DNA from: an uncultured Clostridia bacterium
GTDB lineage: Bacteria > Bacillota > Clostridia > Oscillospirales > Acutalibacteraceae
Length of the DNA stretch: 46,961 nt
Reading direction: 5' to 3'
Assembly (NCBI GenBank): GCA_944380875.1
Contig: CALWJA010000062.1
Location: 1 to 46,961 of the forward strand
Shown here one piece after another: positions 34,274 through 42,675 of the stretch; within the stretch, counting starts at the first letter, position 1, and every line of letters begins with the position of its first letter. The translations under genes and the position numbers were made by a program. The notes beneath the pieces were generated by a model. The model was not told the origin of the DNA. It searched no databases and saw nothing but the letters and a program-made list of their open reading frames with translations.

Positions 34274-34876
34274 TTATTCTTCTGTAAAAGCTTCATATCC
34301 CAGGGCAAAGGCTCTGAGATTCAAATCTATAAATTTCGGGGGGACCGTTTTGCGGACAGTTTCCTCCCAGACTTCCCTGGGAAGCTGAAGGCGACGGGCC
34401 ATAGCACCGATCAGCACTACGTTTACGGCTTTTACCGAACCGGCCTGCTCAGCCAGTTTTAACGCATCCAGCCGAATCATTCGGACACCTTTTTCCGCGA
34501 TTTTCCCCAGAATATTCTCCGGATATTTTGCAACTCCTGTTACCACAGGCATGGGATCCATCTGCTGTGTATTGACCACAACAGCGCCCCCTTCCTTCAG
34601 ATAGGGCAGGAAGCGGGCTGCCTCCAAAGCTTCAAAGGACAAGACTACATCGGCTTCTCCTGGCTCAATTACGGGAGAATACACCTTATCCTCCGGCGTA
34701 ACCCCATACCGCACATAGGTTACAACCGAACCGCCCCGCTGGCTCATTCCATGGACTTCCGAAACCTTCACATCCACGCCCTGGCTCAGCATGGCGCTTC
34801 CCAATACGCGGCTGGCCAGAAGGGTTCCCTGACCGCCTACGCCCACAATAATTACGCTCTTAACAGAATTCTTCAT
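34274..34876 (-). CDS. iorB: indolepyruvate:ferredoxin oxidoreductase, beta (gamma-type) subunit
   Basis: Small subunit of the enzyme that oxidatively decarboxylates indolepyruvate and other aryl-pyruvates to arylacetyl-CoA, passing electrons to ferredoxin. The 200-residue protein belongs to the pyruvate-ferredoxin oxidoreductase gamma family. It shows the opening SVIIVGVGGQGTLLASRVLG (residues 8-27), VHGMSQRGGSVVTYVRYG (42-59), and the C-terminal VKAVNVVLIGAMARRLQLP. It starts 3 bases after the iorA stop, so the two are translationally coupled. It is the last gene of the arylacetate operon, followed by a terminator. Confidence 0.95.
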   Translation of the reverse strand: MKNSVKSVIIVGVGGQGTLLASRVLGSAMLSQGVDVKVSEVHGMSQRGGSVVTYVRYGVTPEDKVYSPVIEPGEADVVLSFEALEAARFLPYLKEGGAVVVNTQQMDPMPVVTGVAKYPENILGKIAEKGVRMIRLDALKLAEQAGSVKAVNVVLIGAMARRLQLPREVWEETVRKTVPPKFIDLNLRAFALGYEAFTEE

Positions 34877-34879
34877 GGC

Positions 34880-36622
34880 TTATTCCTCCCCTTCTCCGGA
34901 TGAAATGGCTCCCTTGGGGCACAGGCCCGTACATACGCCGCAGCCCACGCACTGCGTATGGTCGATGACAGCCTTGCCGTCCCGGACGCTGATGGCCGGG
35001 CATCCAATACCCAGGCAGGCTTTGCAGCCTATACATTTCTGGGGATCCACCTTCAGGGAAGGCTTATGTTTCACATATTTCAGAAGGGCGCAGGGCCTGC
35101 GGCTGATGATAACGGAGGGGCCGTCTGCCTGCAGCTCTTCTTTCAAAGCTGCGTCAAAAGCCTTCAGATCATAGGGGTCGCACACCCGGACGCGTCCAAT
35201 TCCAACCGCTTTGCAGAGAGCTTCCAGATCTACTGCGGCGGTGGGATCGCCTTTGATGGTATATCCGGTAGTAGGATTCTGCTGATGACCTGTCATGCCG
35301 GTGATGGAGTTATCCAGAATCACTACGACAGAATTGCTTCTGTTGTAAGCGATATCAATGAGCCCTGTGATACCGGAATGGATGAAGGTGGAGTCGCCAA
35401 TGACGGCTACACTCTTCTTTTCCGCTTCCGCGCCCCGGGCTTTGTTATATCCATGCAAAGCGGAGACGGAAGCACCCATGCAGATGCAGGTATCCATAGC
35501 GCCCAAAGGAGCGGACGCTCCCAGGGTATAGCAGCCGATATCGCCGCTTACATAAACCTTGTTCTTTTTCAATACATAAAATACGCCTCTGTGGGGGCAG
35601 CCGCAGCACATAACCGGAGGCCGAACGGGGATCTGTTCCTCCACGGAAAGAGAAGCAGGCAATTCTTTCCCCATGCAGCGAGCGATTACGGATTGGGAGA
35701 ATTCATCGCAGAGAGGGAACACGTCTTTTCCGTGAACGGAGATCCCCATAGCTTTGCAATGGTTTTCAATCACCGGATCTAATTCTTCTATTACATAGAT
35801 TTCTTCTGTTTTTTCCGCCAGTTCCCGAATCAAAGCATCGGGCAAGGGATGCACCATTCCCAGTTTCAGATAGGAAACCGTATCGCCCAGCACTTCTTTG
35901 GCATATTCATACACGGCTCCCGCGGCTATAACGCCGATCTTGGAACCATTGTCCTCAATCTTATTAATGCCGGAGGTTTCCGACCAATTCCGGAGGGCTA
36001 CAAGCCGCTCCTCCACTTTTACATGCTTTGGTTTGGCAAAAGCGGGCAGCATAACATTTTTCGCCGGGTTCTTTTCATAGGGAAGAAGCTCTCTTTCTTC
36101 ACGAGGGCGTTCTTCCACAATACTGCGGCTATGGGCCACACGGGTTGTCAAACGCAGAATAACGGGAGTGTCAAATTTTTCGGCAAGGTCATATGCCATA
36201 ACCGCATAATCCCTGCATTCCGCGGAATCGCTGGGTTCCAGCATAGGAACCTTTGCTCCGATGGCATAATTGCGGGAATCCTGCTCATTCTGGGAAGAAT
36301 GAAGGCCCGGGTCGTCTGCAACGCCTATTACAAGGCCGCCGTTGACGCCTATGTAACTCATGGTAAACAGGGGATCCGCCGCCACATTCAGGCCCACATG
36401 CTTCATACCGCAGAAGGAACGCGCGCCTCCCATACTGGCACCGGCAGCCACCTCCATGGCCACTTTTTCATTAGGCGCCCATTCGCAGTAAATCTCCTCA
36501 TATTTAGCGGCTGCCTCCGTAATCTCCGTGCTGGGGGTTCCGGGATAGCTGGAAACCACCTTTACACCGGCTTCGTACAAGCCTCTGGCAACTGCCTCGT
36601 TGCCCAGCAAAAGCTCTTTCAT
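34880..36622 (-). CDS. iorA: indolepyruvate:ferredoxin oxidoreductase, alpha subunit
   Basis: Large catalytic subunit with thiamine pyrophosphate and iron-sulfur clusters. The ATG at 36620-36622 (MKELLLGNEAVARGLYEAG) has GGAGG 9 bases upstream; a longer frame of 17 residues is discarded. The 580-residue product has the pyrimidine-binding domain at the N-terminus (VVSSYPGTPSTEI, EWAPNEKVAMEVAAGASMGG), the middle domain, and the TPP-pyrophosphate domain near residues 380-440 (GDSTFIHSGITGLIDIAYN, ILDNSITGMTG). The C-terminus has two ferredoxin-like motifs: C-x2-C-x2-C-x4-C-P and C-x2-C-x2-C-x3-C-P (about 525-575). It is coupled to iorB and follows paaK by 16 bases. Together they interconvert aryl-pyruvate, arylacetyl-CoA and arylacetate in aromatic amino-acid metabolism. 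Confidence 0.96.
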   Translation of the reverse strand: MKELLLGNEAVARGLYEAGVKVVSSYPGTPSTEITEAAAKYEEIYCEWAPNEKVAMEVAAGASMGGARSFCGMKHVGLNVAADPLFTMSYIGVNGGLVIGVADDPGLHSSQNEQDSRNYAIGAKVPMLEPSDSAECRDYAVMAYDLAEKFDTPVILRLTTRVAHSRSIVEERPREERELLPYEKNPAKNVMLPAFAKPKHVKVEERLVALRNWSETSGINKIEDNGSKIGVIAAGAVYEYAKEVLGDTVSYLKLGMVHPLPDALIRELAEKTEEIYVIEELDPVIENHCKAMGISVHGKDVFPLCDEFSQSVIARCMGKELPASLSVEEQIPVRPPVMCCGCPHRGVFYVLKKNKVYVSGDIGCYTLGASAPLGAMDTCICMGASVSALHGYNKARGAEAEKKSVAVIGDSTFIHSGITGLIDIAYNRSNSVVVILDNSITGMTGHQQNPTTGYTIKGDPTAAVDLEALCKAVGIGRVRVCDPYDLKAFDAALKEELQADGPSVIISRRPCALLKYVKHKPSLKVDPQKCIGCKACLGIGCPAISVRDGKAVIDHTQCVGCGVCTGLCPKGAISSGEGEE

Positions 36623-36638
36623 TCTATGCACCCTCCTA

Positions 36639-37949
36639 TTATTGTTCCGGCTGATTTCGCAGATCCAACACACGCTTTGCCTTACCCTGGAACCTTTCCA
36701 GACTCTTGGGTTCTACAAGCGTGACCTTTGTCTCCAGACCCAACACGCTCTTGAGCTTATCATGCACATCGCGCCTGAGTCCTTCCAAAATGCCGTAGCT
36801 TTCCAACATATCGGCGGAAACCAGTTCCACCTTGACTTCCAGATTGTCCATAAAATTCTTCCGGCGGACAACCAACTGATAATGGGGGCCGATACCCTCC
36901 ATTCCCACCAGAGCACTTTCGATCTGGGAAGGGAACACATTGACGCCCTTAATGATAAGCATATCGTCCGTGCGCCCCATAGGCTTCTCCATCCGGACAT
37001 GGGTGCGACCGCAAGCGCAAGGTTCGTAATTCAAACGGGTGATATCTTTTGTCCTGTAACGCAGAACTGGCATTCCTTCCCGATCCAGGGTAGTAACAAC
37101 CAGCTCGCCTGTAGAACCGGCGGGCAGAGGTTCCAGCGTATCTTTATCCACAATTTCCGGCAGAAAATGGTCTTCCGCAAAATGAAGGCCGCAGCGCAGC
37201 TCGCATTCTCCCGAAACACCCGGGCCGGTAAGCTCTGTAAGGCCGTAATTATCGGTAGCTTTCAGGTGGAGTGTCTTTTCGATCTGCTCCCGCATTTCCG
37301 GTGTGCAGCCCTCGGAACCAAAAAGCCCCAAACGCAGCTTATAAGCATCCATAGGATAGCCGGCATCTCTCACGCACTCTCCCAAATAGAGAGCATAGGA
37401 AGGCGTGGCCACCAGGCCTGTTACGCCGAAATCCCGGAACATCATCATCTGTTTTACCGTATTTCCGGTGGATGCAGGAATGACTGTGCATCCGATTTTT
37501 TCCAGACCATAGTGCAGGCCCAAAGCGCCGGTGAAAAGGCCATATCCGAAAGCAATCTGGAAAATATCGTCTTCCCTGGCTCCGGCCGCTACAGCCACAC
37601 GGGCGACTATATCGCTCCAAAGCTCCAGATCCGCTTTGGTATAACAGCCCACAGTGGGTTTTCCCGTAGTTCCGGAAGAAGCATGTATGCGAACGATCTT
37701 CTTCATAGGCACTGCCAGCATGCCAAAAGGATAATTATCCCGGATATCATCTTTCGTTGTAACAGGGATATACTGTATATCCGAAAGGGTTTTGATCTTA
37801 TCGCCGGAGGTGATCCCTGCTGCACCAAGCCTCTCATGGTAGAAAGGAATATTGTTGTAGCAGTAATCCACCATTTTTCTGAGCTTTTTCAGCTGCAGGG
37901 CTTCCAGATCCTCCCGTTTCATGGTTTCAATATCTTTTTGAAAAAACAA
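36639..37949 (-). CDS. paaK: phenylacetate-CoA ligase (arylacetate-CoA ligase)
   Basis: Adenylate-forming enzyme joining phenylacetate (or indoleacetate) to CoA; in fermenting bacteria it may run in reverse, releasing arylacetate with ATP gain. The 436-residue length is typical. The start is TTG (37947-37949) behind GGGGG; the N-terminus FFQKDIETMKREDLEALQ aligns with the family's usual start, so this start is well supported. Motifs include the P-loop SSGTTGKPT (91-99), DNYGLTELTG near 240, TTLDREGMPVLRYRTKDITRL near 310, and the C-terminal VVRRKNFMDNLEVKVELV lysine region. It heads the paaK-iorA-iorB operon. Its leader has a promoter, an inverted repeat at the transcription start and a terminator just before the ribosome site. 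Confidence 0.95.
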   Translation of the reverse strand: MFFQKDIETMKREDLEALQLKKLRKMVDYCYNNIPFYHERLGAAGITSGDKIKTLSDIQYIPVTTKDDIRDNYPFGMLAVPMKKIVRIHASSGTTGKPTVGCYTKADLELWSDIVARVAVAAGAREDDIFQIAFGYGLFTGALGLHYGLEKIGCTVIPASTGNTVKQMMMFRDFGVTGLVATPSYALYLGECVRDAGYPMDAYKLRLGLFGSEGCTPEMREQIEKTLHLKATDNYGLTELTGPGVSGECELRCGLHFAEDHFLPEIVDKDTLEPLPAGSTGELVVTTLDREGMPVLRYRTKDITRLNYEPCACGRTHVRMEKPMGRTDDMLIIKGVNVFPSQIESALVGMEGIGPHYQLVVRRKNFMDNLEVKVELVSADMLESYGILEGLRRDVHDKLKSVLGLETKVTLVEPKSLERFQGKAKRVLDLRNQPEQ

Positions 37950-37959
37950 AACGACACCC

Positions 37960-37988
37960 CCAAAAAATAAAACGCGATTCCGCGTTTT
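37960..37988 (-). terminator. terminator-like hairpin at the end of the paaK leader
   Basis: 8-bp stem AAAACGCG (37969-37976) / CGCGTTTT (37981-37988), loop of four, followed on the minus strand by TTATTTTTT and then directly by the GGGGG ribosome site and TTG of paaK. With no gene upstream on this strand nearer than 38284, its position suggests attenuation of paaK or the end of the small upstream gene. Confidence 0.65.
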
Positions 37989-38093
37989 TTCTCTTCCATG
38001 CAGAAAGCTTTTATCTAATCTGTGATGGTAAACCTAAATGCCACAGCTTTATAATTATATATAGGAATTTTATGTAGTGTGGTGTTGATATCG

Positions 38094-38146
38094 TAACGAA
38101 ATAAAGCCTTTCGTTATATTTTACCGTATTCCCATATGTATTGCAA
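38094..38146 (-). promoter_or_regulatory. paaK promoter with operator-like inverted repeat at the start site
   Basis: Minus strand: TTGCAA (38141-38146), 17-base spacer, TAAAAT (38118-38123). Directly downstream is a perfect inverted repeat TAACGAAA (38094-38101) / TTTCGTTA (38109-38116), 7 bases apart, covering the expected start of transcription. The ~150-base leader that follows can also form a CTGTG/CACAG stem (within about 38010-38047) before the terminator hairpin. Confidence 0.6.
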
Positions 38147-38283
38147 CTCTTTTTTAACACCATCCTTGCCGAAACAATATGAAGACAGGGGTATTTTGGA
38201 AGAATGTCCCGATTTTAGGAACACCCCATTGTATCCGGCAGCGGTTCCTACCTTTTTGAGAGGAAACCGGAAAACGCTGATTT

Positions 38284-38457
38284 TTACGCTCCCACTACAG
38301 AAAACATCACGCCTGCTATCATCAGAAAGGCGATAATCCCTGCCAAGATTCGAACAAGTAAAGTCCTTTTATCCATTTTTCTGGATCTTTCCTCCGTTCT
38401 CCCTGCCTTCTGCTTTTTGGCGGAAGATACAGATTTGTTTCCTTTTTTCTGTTTCAA
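38284..38457 (-). CDS. 57-residue basic single-pass membrane protein, function unknown
   Basis: A small gene with a TTG start (38455-38457) and a perfect AGGAGG (38465-38470) 7 bases upstream, ending with TAA at 38284. The product begins with a Lys/Ser-rich basic stretch (MKQKKGNKSVSSAKKQKAGR) and continues with RSRKMDKRTLLVRI. One hydrophobic helix follows (about residues 36-56, LAGIIAFLMIAGVMFSVV). The N-terminus should stay in the cytoplasm. The layout resembles the tiny DUF4044-like membrane proteins of Firmicutes, a resemblance by pattern only. It lies in the ~1.1-kb region between paaK and the LCP gene and has no partner gene. The quality of the ribosome site and the clean TM pattern argue that it is real. 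Confidence 0.65.
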   Translation of the reverse strand: MKQKKGNKSVSSAKKQKAGRTEERSRKMDKRTLLVRILAGIIAFLMIAGVMFSVVGA

Positions 38458-38789
38458 ACTAAAACCTCCTGCGATTTTATTTGCGGAAAAATATAATCTT
38501 TTTCCCGGGCATGATCTTTGTTAGATACATACCTCCATATTATATGGATACCAGATTACTAAATTATAGGAAACACAAACTTTATTTCATCCTACTCTAT
38601 TCCCGCAGGAAAAGCAAGGCAGGATGCAAAAGCTCTTCAAAAGCTCTTTTCTATAATCCTTTTCAAACGGGAGAATCCTCTACAGATTTCGATGTTTTTC
38701 CTAAACAATCCGGTTTACAATAAGAAAGTCACAAAAAAATATAATAGTAAAGATTTAAAAAGGTAACAAAACTGTAGTTTACATAACTG
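38458..38789. other. intergenic stretch with no recognised gene
   Basis: AT-rich and without a credible coding frame on either strand. It contains the ribosome site of the small minus-strand gene and a short direct repeat of AAAAGCTCTT (about 38,627-38,650). I see no tRNA-like or known riboswitch structure. Confidence 0.5.
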
Positions 38790-38818
38790 TTGACTTTCCC
38801 ATACAAATGCAATACAAT
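38790..38818 (+). promoter_or_regulatory. promoter of the LCP gene
   Basis: TTGACT (38790-38795), 17-base spacer, TACAAT (38813-38818). It implies a leader of about 280 bases before the TTG at 39105; no gene or known riboswitch is recognised in that leader. Confidence 0.6.
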
Positions 38819-39104
38819 GCAAACGGGCGAACGGACTCTGGATTGTCTCCTATTAAAGTCCCAAGCTATAAGAAAATTTTTTGATTTCCTGCTTATACTA
38901 CTAAATAGATAGATCTCACTATGTTGGTTTACTATATATAAAACAAAACGGATTTTCCATGCAAAAATACGTGCACATCCAAGGTCTGCGCAGCATGGCG
39001 CCATTTCCTGGGGGCATGCTTAACCGGGAGTTGTACTCCATACTGTTTTCATTGCGCGGCTCGGATGGTATGCATACGGAATTTAAAAGTAAGGAGCGGT
39101 ACTC

Positions 39105-40295
39105 TTGCCGGATCGTAAACAATACAGCAGAAACAGCAGAAGCCAAAACAGCCGTAGTTCCTCCAGCCGGGGGGGACGTCCGCAAAGTTCTCCGTCCCGG
39201 GCCTACAGGTCATCATCCGGGAATTCTTCCCGCCAGCGGGGAGAAATCGACCGATACAATTATGTGGATAGAGACATTTACAGCAGCCGGAGCGCCGCCG
39301 CTAAAGGCGGCAGAAAACCCGCCGGAAAAAAAGGGAGAAACCGCCATATGGGCTTGAAAAGGCTGGCAATGGTTGCGCTTTCCCTAGTGGTGTTTTTGTC
39401 CCTGGGGGTAATCGCCTATGCAGGGGTCATGCTGGGGCGTTTGAACCGTCAGGAGGCCAACACAGAAAGCTATGTGCAGCAGCCTTCCGATGCTCCCGCC
39501 TGGGAAGTTATCGACGATGATAAAATTACCAACATTCTTCTTCTGGGCGTGGATAAAGGGGACGACGGCCTCTCCAGCCGTTCCGACACCTGTATGCTCA
39601 TATCCATCGACAACCATACCGGTTCTCTCCGTATGGTATCCTTCCTCCGGGATCTGTATATAGAAATCCCTACTGTGGGAAAAGCAAGACTCAATACCGC
39701 CTATACCCACGGAGGCGCCGCCTTGACCATGCAGACGCTGGAAAACAATTTCCGCATTGCGGTAGACAAGTATATTGAAATTGATTTTGAAGGGCTTACA
39801 TCCATTATCGACCAAATTGGAGGGATCGATATAGAAGTAAGCGCCGCGGCAGCCGCGGAAGAAAACCAGATGATGGGAAGCAATCTCAAGGAAGGGATGA
39901 ACCATCTGGATGGCCGGCTGGCCCTCTATTATGCCCGTATTCGCCATATAGACAGCGATTTCGGCCGGACAGCCCGGCAGCAGCAAGTTTTGAAGGCCAT
40001 TATGGATGCCTGCAAAGGCAAAAACCCGGCGGAGCTGAGCGCCCTAGCTTATGATTTTCTCCCCCATGTAACTACCAACCTGAGCGACGGGGATCTTTTG
40101 TATCTGATTTCCCTGGCTCCCCAGATTCTGGACGGATATGAAATCGAAAACGCTCATATCCCTGCGGATACGGCCTTTCAGGATCTGACGCTTCCCAGCG
40201 GAGCCATGGTTCTGGATCCGGATCTGGAAGAAAACTGCCGGATACTGCGTGAATTCCTGCATTATGATACCAGTTCCGAAAATATTTCAGAATAG
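39105..40295 (+). CDS. LytR-CpsA-Psr (LCP) family protein
   Basis: Membrane-anchored phosphotransferase that attaches wall teichoic acid, capsule or other phosphate-linked glycans to peptidoglycan. The start is TTG with AAGGAG (39091-39096) 8 bases upstream. The 396-residue product has a long cytoplasmic N-terminus (1-82), Ser/Arg/Asn-rich and presumably disordered, then one TM helix (85-110). The LCP domain follows (about 138-300), with ITNILLLGVDKGDDGLSSRSDT, RMVSFLRDLYIEIP, KARLNTAYTHGG (the conserved Arg/Asp set) and YYARIRHIDSDFGRTARQQQ. A C-terminal part of ~80 residues completes it. It is monocistronic between its own promoter and a terminator. The glycan it attaches is not evident. 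Confidence 0.94.
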   Translation: MPDRKQYSRNSRSQNSRSSSSRGGRPQSSPSRAYRSSSGNSSRQRGEIDRYNYVDRDIYSSRSAAAKGGRKPAGKKGRNRHMGLKRLAMVALSLVVFLSLGVIAYAGVMLGRLNRQEANTESYVQQPSDAPAWEVIDDDKITNILLLGVDKGDDGLSSRSDTCMLISIDNHTGSLRMVSFLRDLYIEIPTVGKARLNTAYTHGGAALTMQTLENNFRIAVDKYIEIDFEGLTSIIDQIGGIDIEVSAAAAAEENQMMGSNLKEGMNHLDGRLALYYARIRHIDSDFGRTARQQQVLKAIMDACKGKNPAELSALAYDFLPHVTTNLSDGDLLYLISLAPQILDGYEIENAHIPADTAFQDLTLPSGAMVLDPDLEENCRILREFLHYDTSSENISE

Positions 40296-40312
40296 CGGCT
40301 TATGCTTTCAAC

Positions 40313-40352
40313 CGGCCCGCGGCGCTATATTGCCCGCGGGTCTTTCTTTTTA
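40313..40352 (+). terminator. terminator of the LCP gene
   Basis: 7-bp GC stem CCCGCGG (40317-40323) / CCGCGGG (40335-40341) followed by TCTTTCTTTTTAT. Confidence 0.8.
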
Positions 40353-40378
40353 TATAGGGATTTATTCGCGGTTTCTGT

Positions 40379-40407
40379 TGAATTTCTAAGGGAATCTGAC
40401 TATAATA
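40379..40407 (+). promoter_or_regulatory. promoter of metG
   Basis: TTGAAT (40379-40384), 17-base spacer, consensus TATAAT (40402-40407), about 115 bases before the metG ATG. No T-box signature is visible in the leader. Confidence 0.7.
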
Positions 40408-40521
40408 GATATATCTGTTTTTAGCTGCCCCAATATAATTCGGGCTATCATTTTTCGTTTCAACATCCGTTTCGCTTTTCGGATCAAGCGGATAATATAG
40501 AATTGAAGGAGAGCCGTTCTT

Positions 40522-42468
40522 ATGGAAAAGAAAACCTTTTACATCACTACCCCCATTTATTACCCATCCGGGAAGGCCCATATCGGCCACAGCTACTGCA
40601 CGGTGGCAAGCGACGCTATCGCCCGCTACAAGCGAATGCAGGGGTATGATGTCATGTTCCTCACCGGAACGGACGAGCACGGCCTCAAAATTGAGCAGAA
40701 AGCCCAGGCCGAGGGCGTTTCCCCTAAGGAATACGTAGATAAAATCGTAGCGGATTTCCAGTCTCTTTGGAAACTTCTGAATATTTCCAATGACCGTTTC
40801 ATCCGTACTACGGACGATTACCACATTAAAGGAATCCAGAAAATTTTCCGCCAGCTCTATGATAAGGGTGAAATTTATAAAGGAAAATACGAAGGCTGGT
40901 ATTGCACCCCCTGCGAATCCTTCTGGACGGAAACCCAGCTGAAAGACGGCAAATGCCCGGACTGCGGCCGGGAAGTGAAATGGGCGGAGGAAGAAGCCTA
41001 TTTCTTCCGTCTTTCCCAATACGGGGATAAGATTCTGAAGCTGTATGAGGAGCACCCTGAATTCATCCAGCCGGAAAGCCGGAAAAATGAGATGATTAAT
41101 TTTATCAAACAGGGGCTTGACGACCTTTGCGTATCCAGAACAAGCTTTACCTGGGGCGTTCCGGTGGATTTTGACCCCAAGCATGTAGTTTATGTTTGGG
41201 TGGACGCTCTGCCCAACTACATCACCGCGTTGGGCTACGGTTCCGACAATCTGGAAGATTTTCATAAATATTGGCCTGCGGACGTGCATTTCGTAGGCAA
41301 GGAAATCGTGCGTTTCCACACCATCATATGGCCTGCTATTTTGATGGCGCTGGATCTTCCTCTGCCGAAGCAGGTATACGGCCACGGCTGGCTTCTCTTC
41401 GGAGACGGAACCAAAATGAGCAAATCCAAGGGCAACGTAGTGGACCCCAATATCCTCTGCGAGCGGTATGGAGTGGATGCCATCCGGTATTTCCTTCTGC
41501 GTGAAATTCCCTTCGGCGCAGATGGGCTTTTCACTAACGAAGCCCTTATTTCCCGTATCAATTCCGATCTGGCCAACGACCTTGGGAACCTTCTTTCCAG
41601 GACTACGGCCATGGTGCAGAAATATTTCGGCGGTGTGATTCCGGCAGAACGGGAAAGCGATCCTCTGGACGAGGAAGTCATCGCCATGGCCTCCTCTCTC
41701 CGGGCGAAATGTGACGCCGCCATCGACGGCTACCAGTTCTCCGCCGCTCTGACGGAAATCTGGAAGCTCATCGCAAGATGCAACAAATATATTGACGAAA
41801 CCATGCCCTGGGCGCTTGGCAAAGACGAAACCAAGAAAGCCCGCCTGGCCGCAGTTATGTATACTCTCTGCGAAAGCCTGCGGATCGTTTCCATCCTTTT
41901 GGAGCCCTTCATGCCTTCTACAACTCCCCGCATCCAGGCTCAGCTTGGTTTGACGGCGGAAAATGCTACCTATGATTCCGCTTCCCAGTGGGGACGTCTG
42001 CCTGCGGATGCCGTAATCCAAAAGGGCGAGACCCTCTTCCCCCGGATCGACGTGGATAAGGAAATCGAAGCGCTGAATGCGCTGATTCCCAACCCCATGG
42101 AACAAAAAGCGGAGAAAAAAGAAAAAGCCGTGGAAGGCGTAGCTATGATTTCCATTGACGATTTCGCCAAGGTGGAACTGAAAGTAGCGAAAGTAACGGC
42201 CTGCGAACCCATCAAGCGCGCCAAAAAGCTTTTGAAGCTTACTCTGGATGACGGCAGCGGCACTCCCCGCACCGTAGCCTCCGGGATTGCCAAATGGTAT
42301 AAGCCCGAAGATCTCATTGGGCACAGCGTCGTGGTAGTTTCCAATCTCAAGCCCGCTGTTCTCTGCGGCGTGGAAAGCCAGGGTATGATCCTGGCTGCGG
42401 ATGCCGGCGAAGACGATGTAAAAGTGCTCTTTGCAGACGGTGTACCGGCCGGATCGAAAGTCCGTTGA
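40522..42468 (+). CDS. metG: methionyl-tRNA synthetase
   Basis: Charges tRNA-Met with methionine; class I synthetase, 648 residues. The HIGH signature is exact (His20-Ile-Gly-His23 after PSGKA), and the KMSKS loop begins at Lys298 (GDGTKMSKSKGN). A zinc-binding insert is seen as CTPCESFW and CPDCGRE (residues ~131-155). The anticodon-binding helical domain covers about 360-520. The C-terminal ~105 residues form the Trbp111/EMAPII-like tRNA-binding OB domain (DDFAKVELKVAKVTACEPIK, SNLKPAVLCGVESQGMILAA), which dimerises the enzyme. GGAG lies 10 bases before the ATG. It is followed by a terminator, then genes commonly found near metG such as tatD. Confidence 0.98.
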   Translation: MEKKTFYITTPIYYPSGKAHIGHSYCTVASDAIARYKRMQGYDVMFLTGTDEHGLKIEQKAQAEGVSPKEYVDKIVADFQSLWKLLNISNDRFIRTTDDYHIKGIQKIFRQLYDKGEIYKGKYEGWYCTPCESFWTETQLKDGKCPDCGREVKWAEEEAYFFRLSQYGDKILKLYEEHPEFIQPESRKNEMINFIKQGLDDLCVSRTSFTWGVPVDFDPKHVVYVWVDALPNYITALGYGSDNLEDFHKYWPADVHFVGKEIVRFHTIIWPAILMALDLPLPKQVYGHGWLLFGDGTKMSKSKGNVVDPNILCERYGVDAIRYFLLREIPFGADGLFTNEALISRINSDLANDLGNLLSRTTAMVQKYFGGVIPAERESDPLDEEVIAMASSLRAKCDAAIDGYQFSAALTEIWKLIARCNKYIDETMPWALGKDETKKARLAAVMYTLCESLRIVSILLEPFMPSTTPRIQAQLGLTAENATYDSASQWGRLPADAVIQKGETLFPRIDVDKEIEALNALIPNPMEQKAEKKEKAVEGVAMISIDDFAKVELKVAKVTACEPIKRAKKLLKLTLDDGSGTPRTVASGIAKWYKPEDLIGHSVVVVSNLKPAVLCGVESQGMILAADAGEDDVKVLFADGVPAGSKVR

Positions 42469-42510
42469 TTTTGCCGGGCGGCTTTTTCTGTGCCGTCCCC
42501 TCATAATTGC

Positions 42511-42548
42511 AAAAACAGCTTGCCCGCTGCCGGCGGCAGGCTGTTTTC
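42511..42548 (+). terminator. terminator of metG
   Basis: Stem AAAACAGCTTGCC (42512-42524) / GGCAGGCTGTTTT (42535-42547), 12 of 13 paired allowing G-T, with the T-run inside the 3' arm. Confidence 0.8.
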
Positions 42549-42675
42549 ATCCCCATATATCGTAACGTACTATATAAAGGATGGATGGGATTCTCTCCCT
42601 AATGTTTTGACTCAGACTTTCCCATCCCCAAAAACCTTCACACGAAATATACAAAAACAGGAGGATTCCCCCGTT

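Noticed and set aside
36600-37970. 456-codon open frame antisense to paaK
   Set aside because: Shadow of paaK, which has its P-loop and family N-terminus on the other strand.
37989-38110. Known riboswitch classes in the paaK leader (SAM, TPP, preQ1, THF, guanidine, fluoride)
   Set aside because: None of the conserved core sequences I looked for is present; only unassigned stems are visible.
40408-40521. T-box or other riboswitch before metG
   Set aside because: The leader of about 110 bases lacks the T-box consensus (AGGGTGGAACCGCG-like) and any antiterminator/terminator pair.
40300-42504. 734-codon open frame antisense to metG
   Set aside because: It is a shadow frame opposite a clearly conserved gene; the translation has no domain pattern, and there is no ribosome site.
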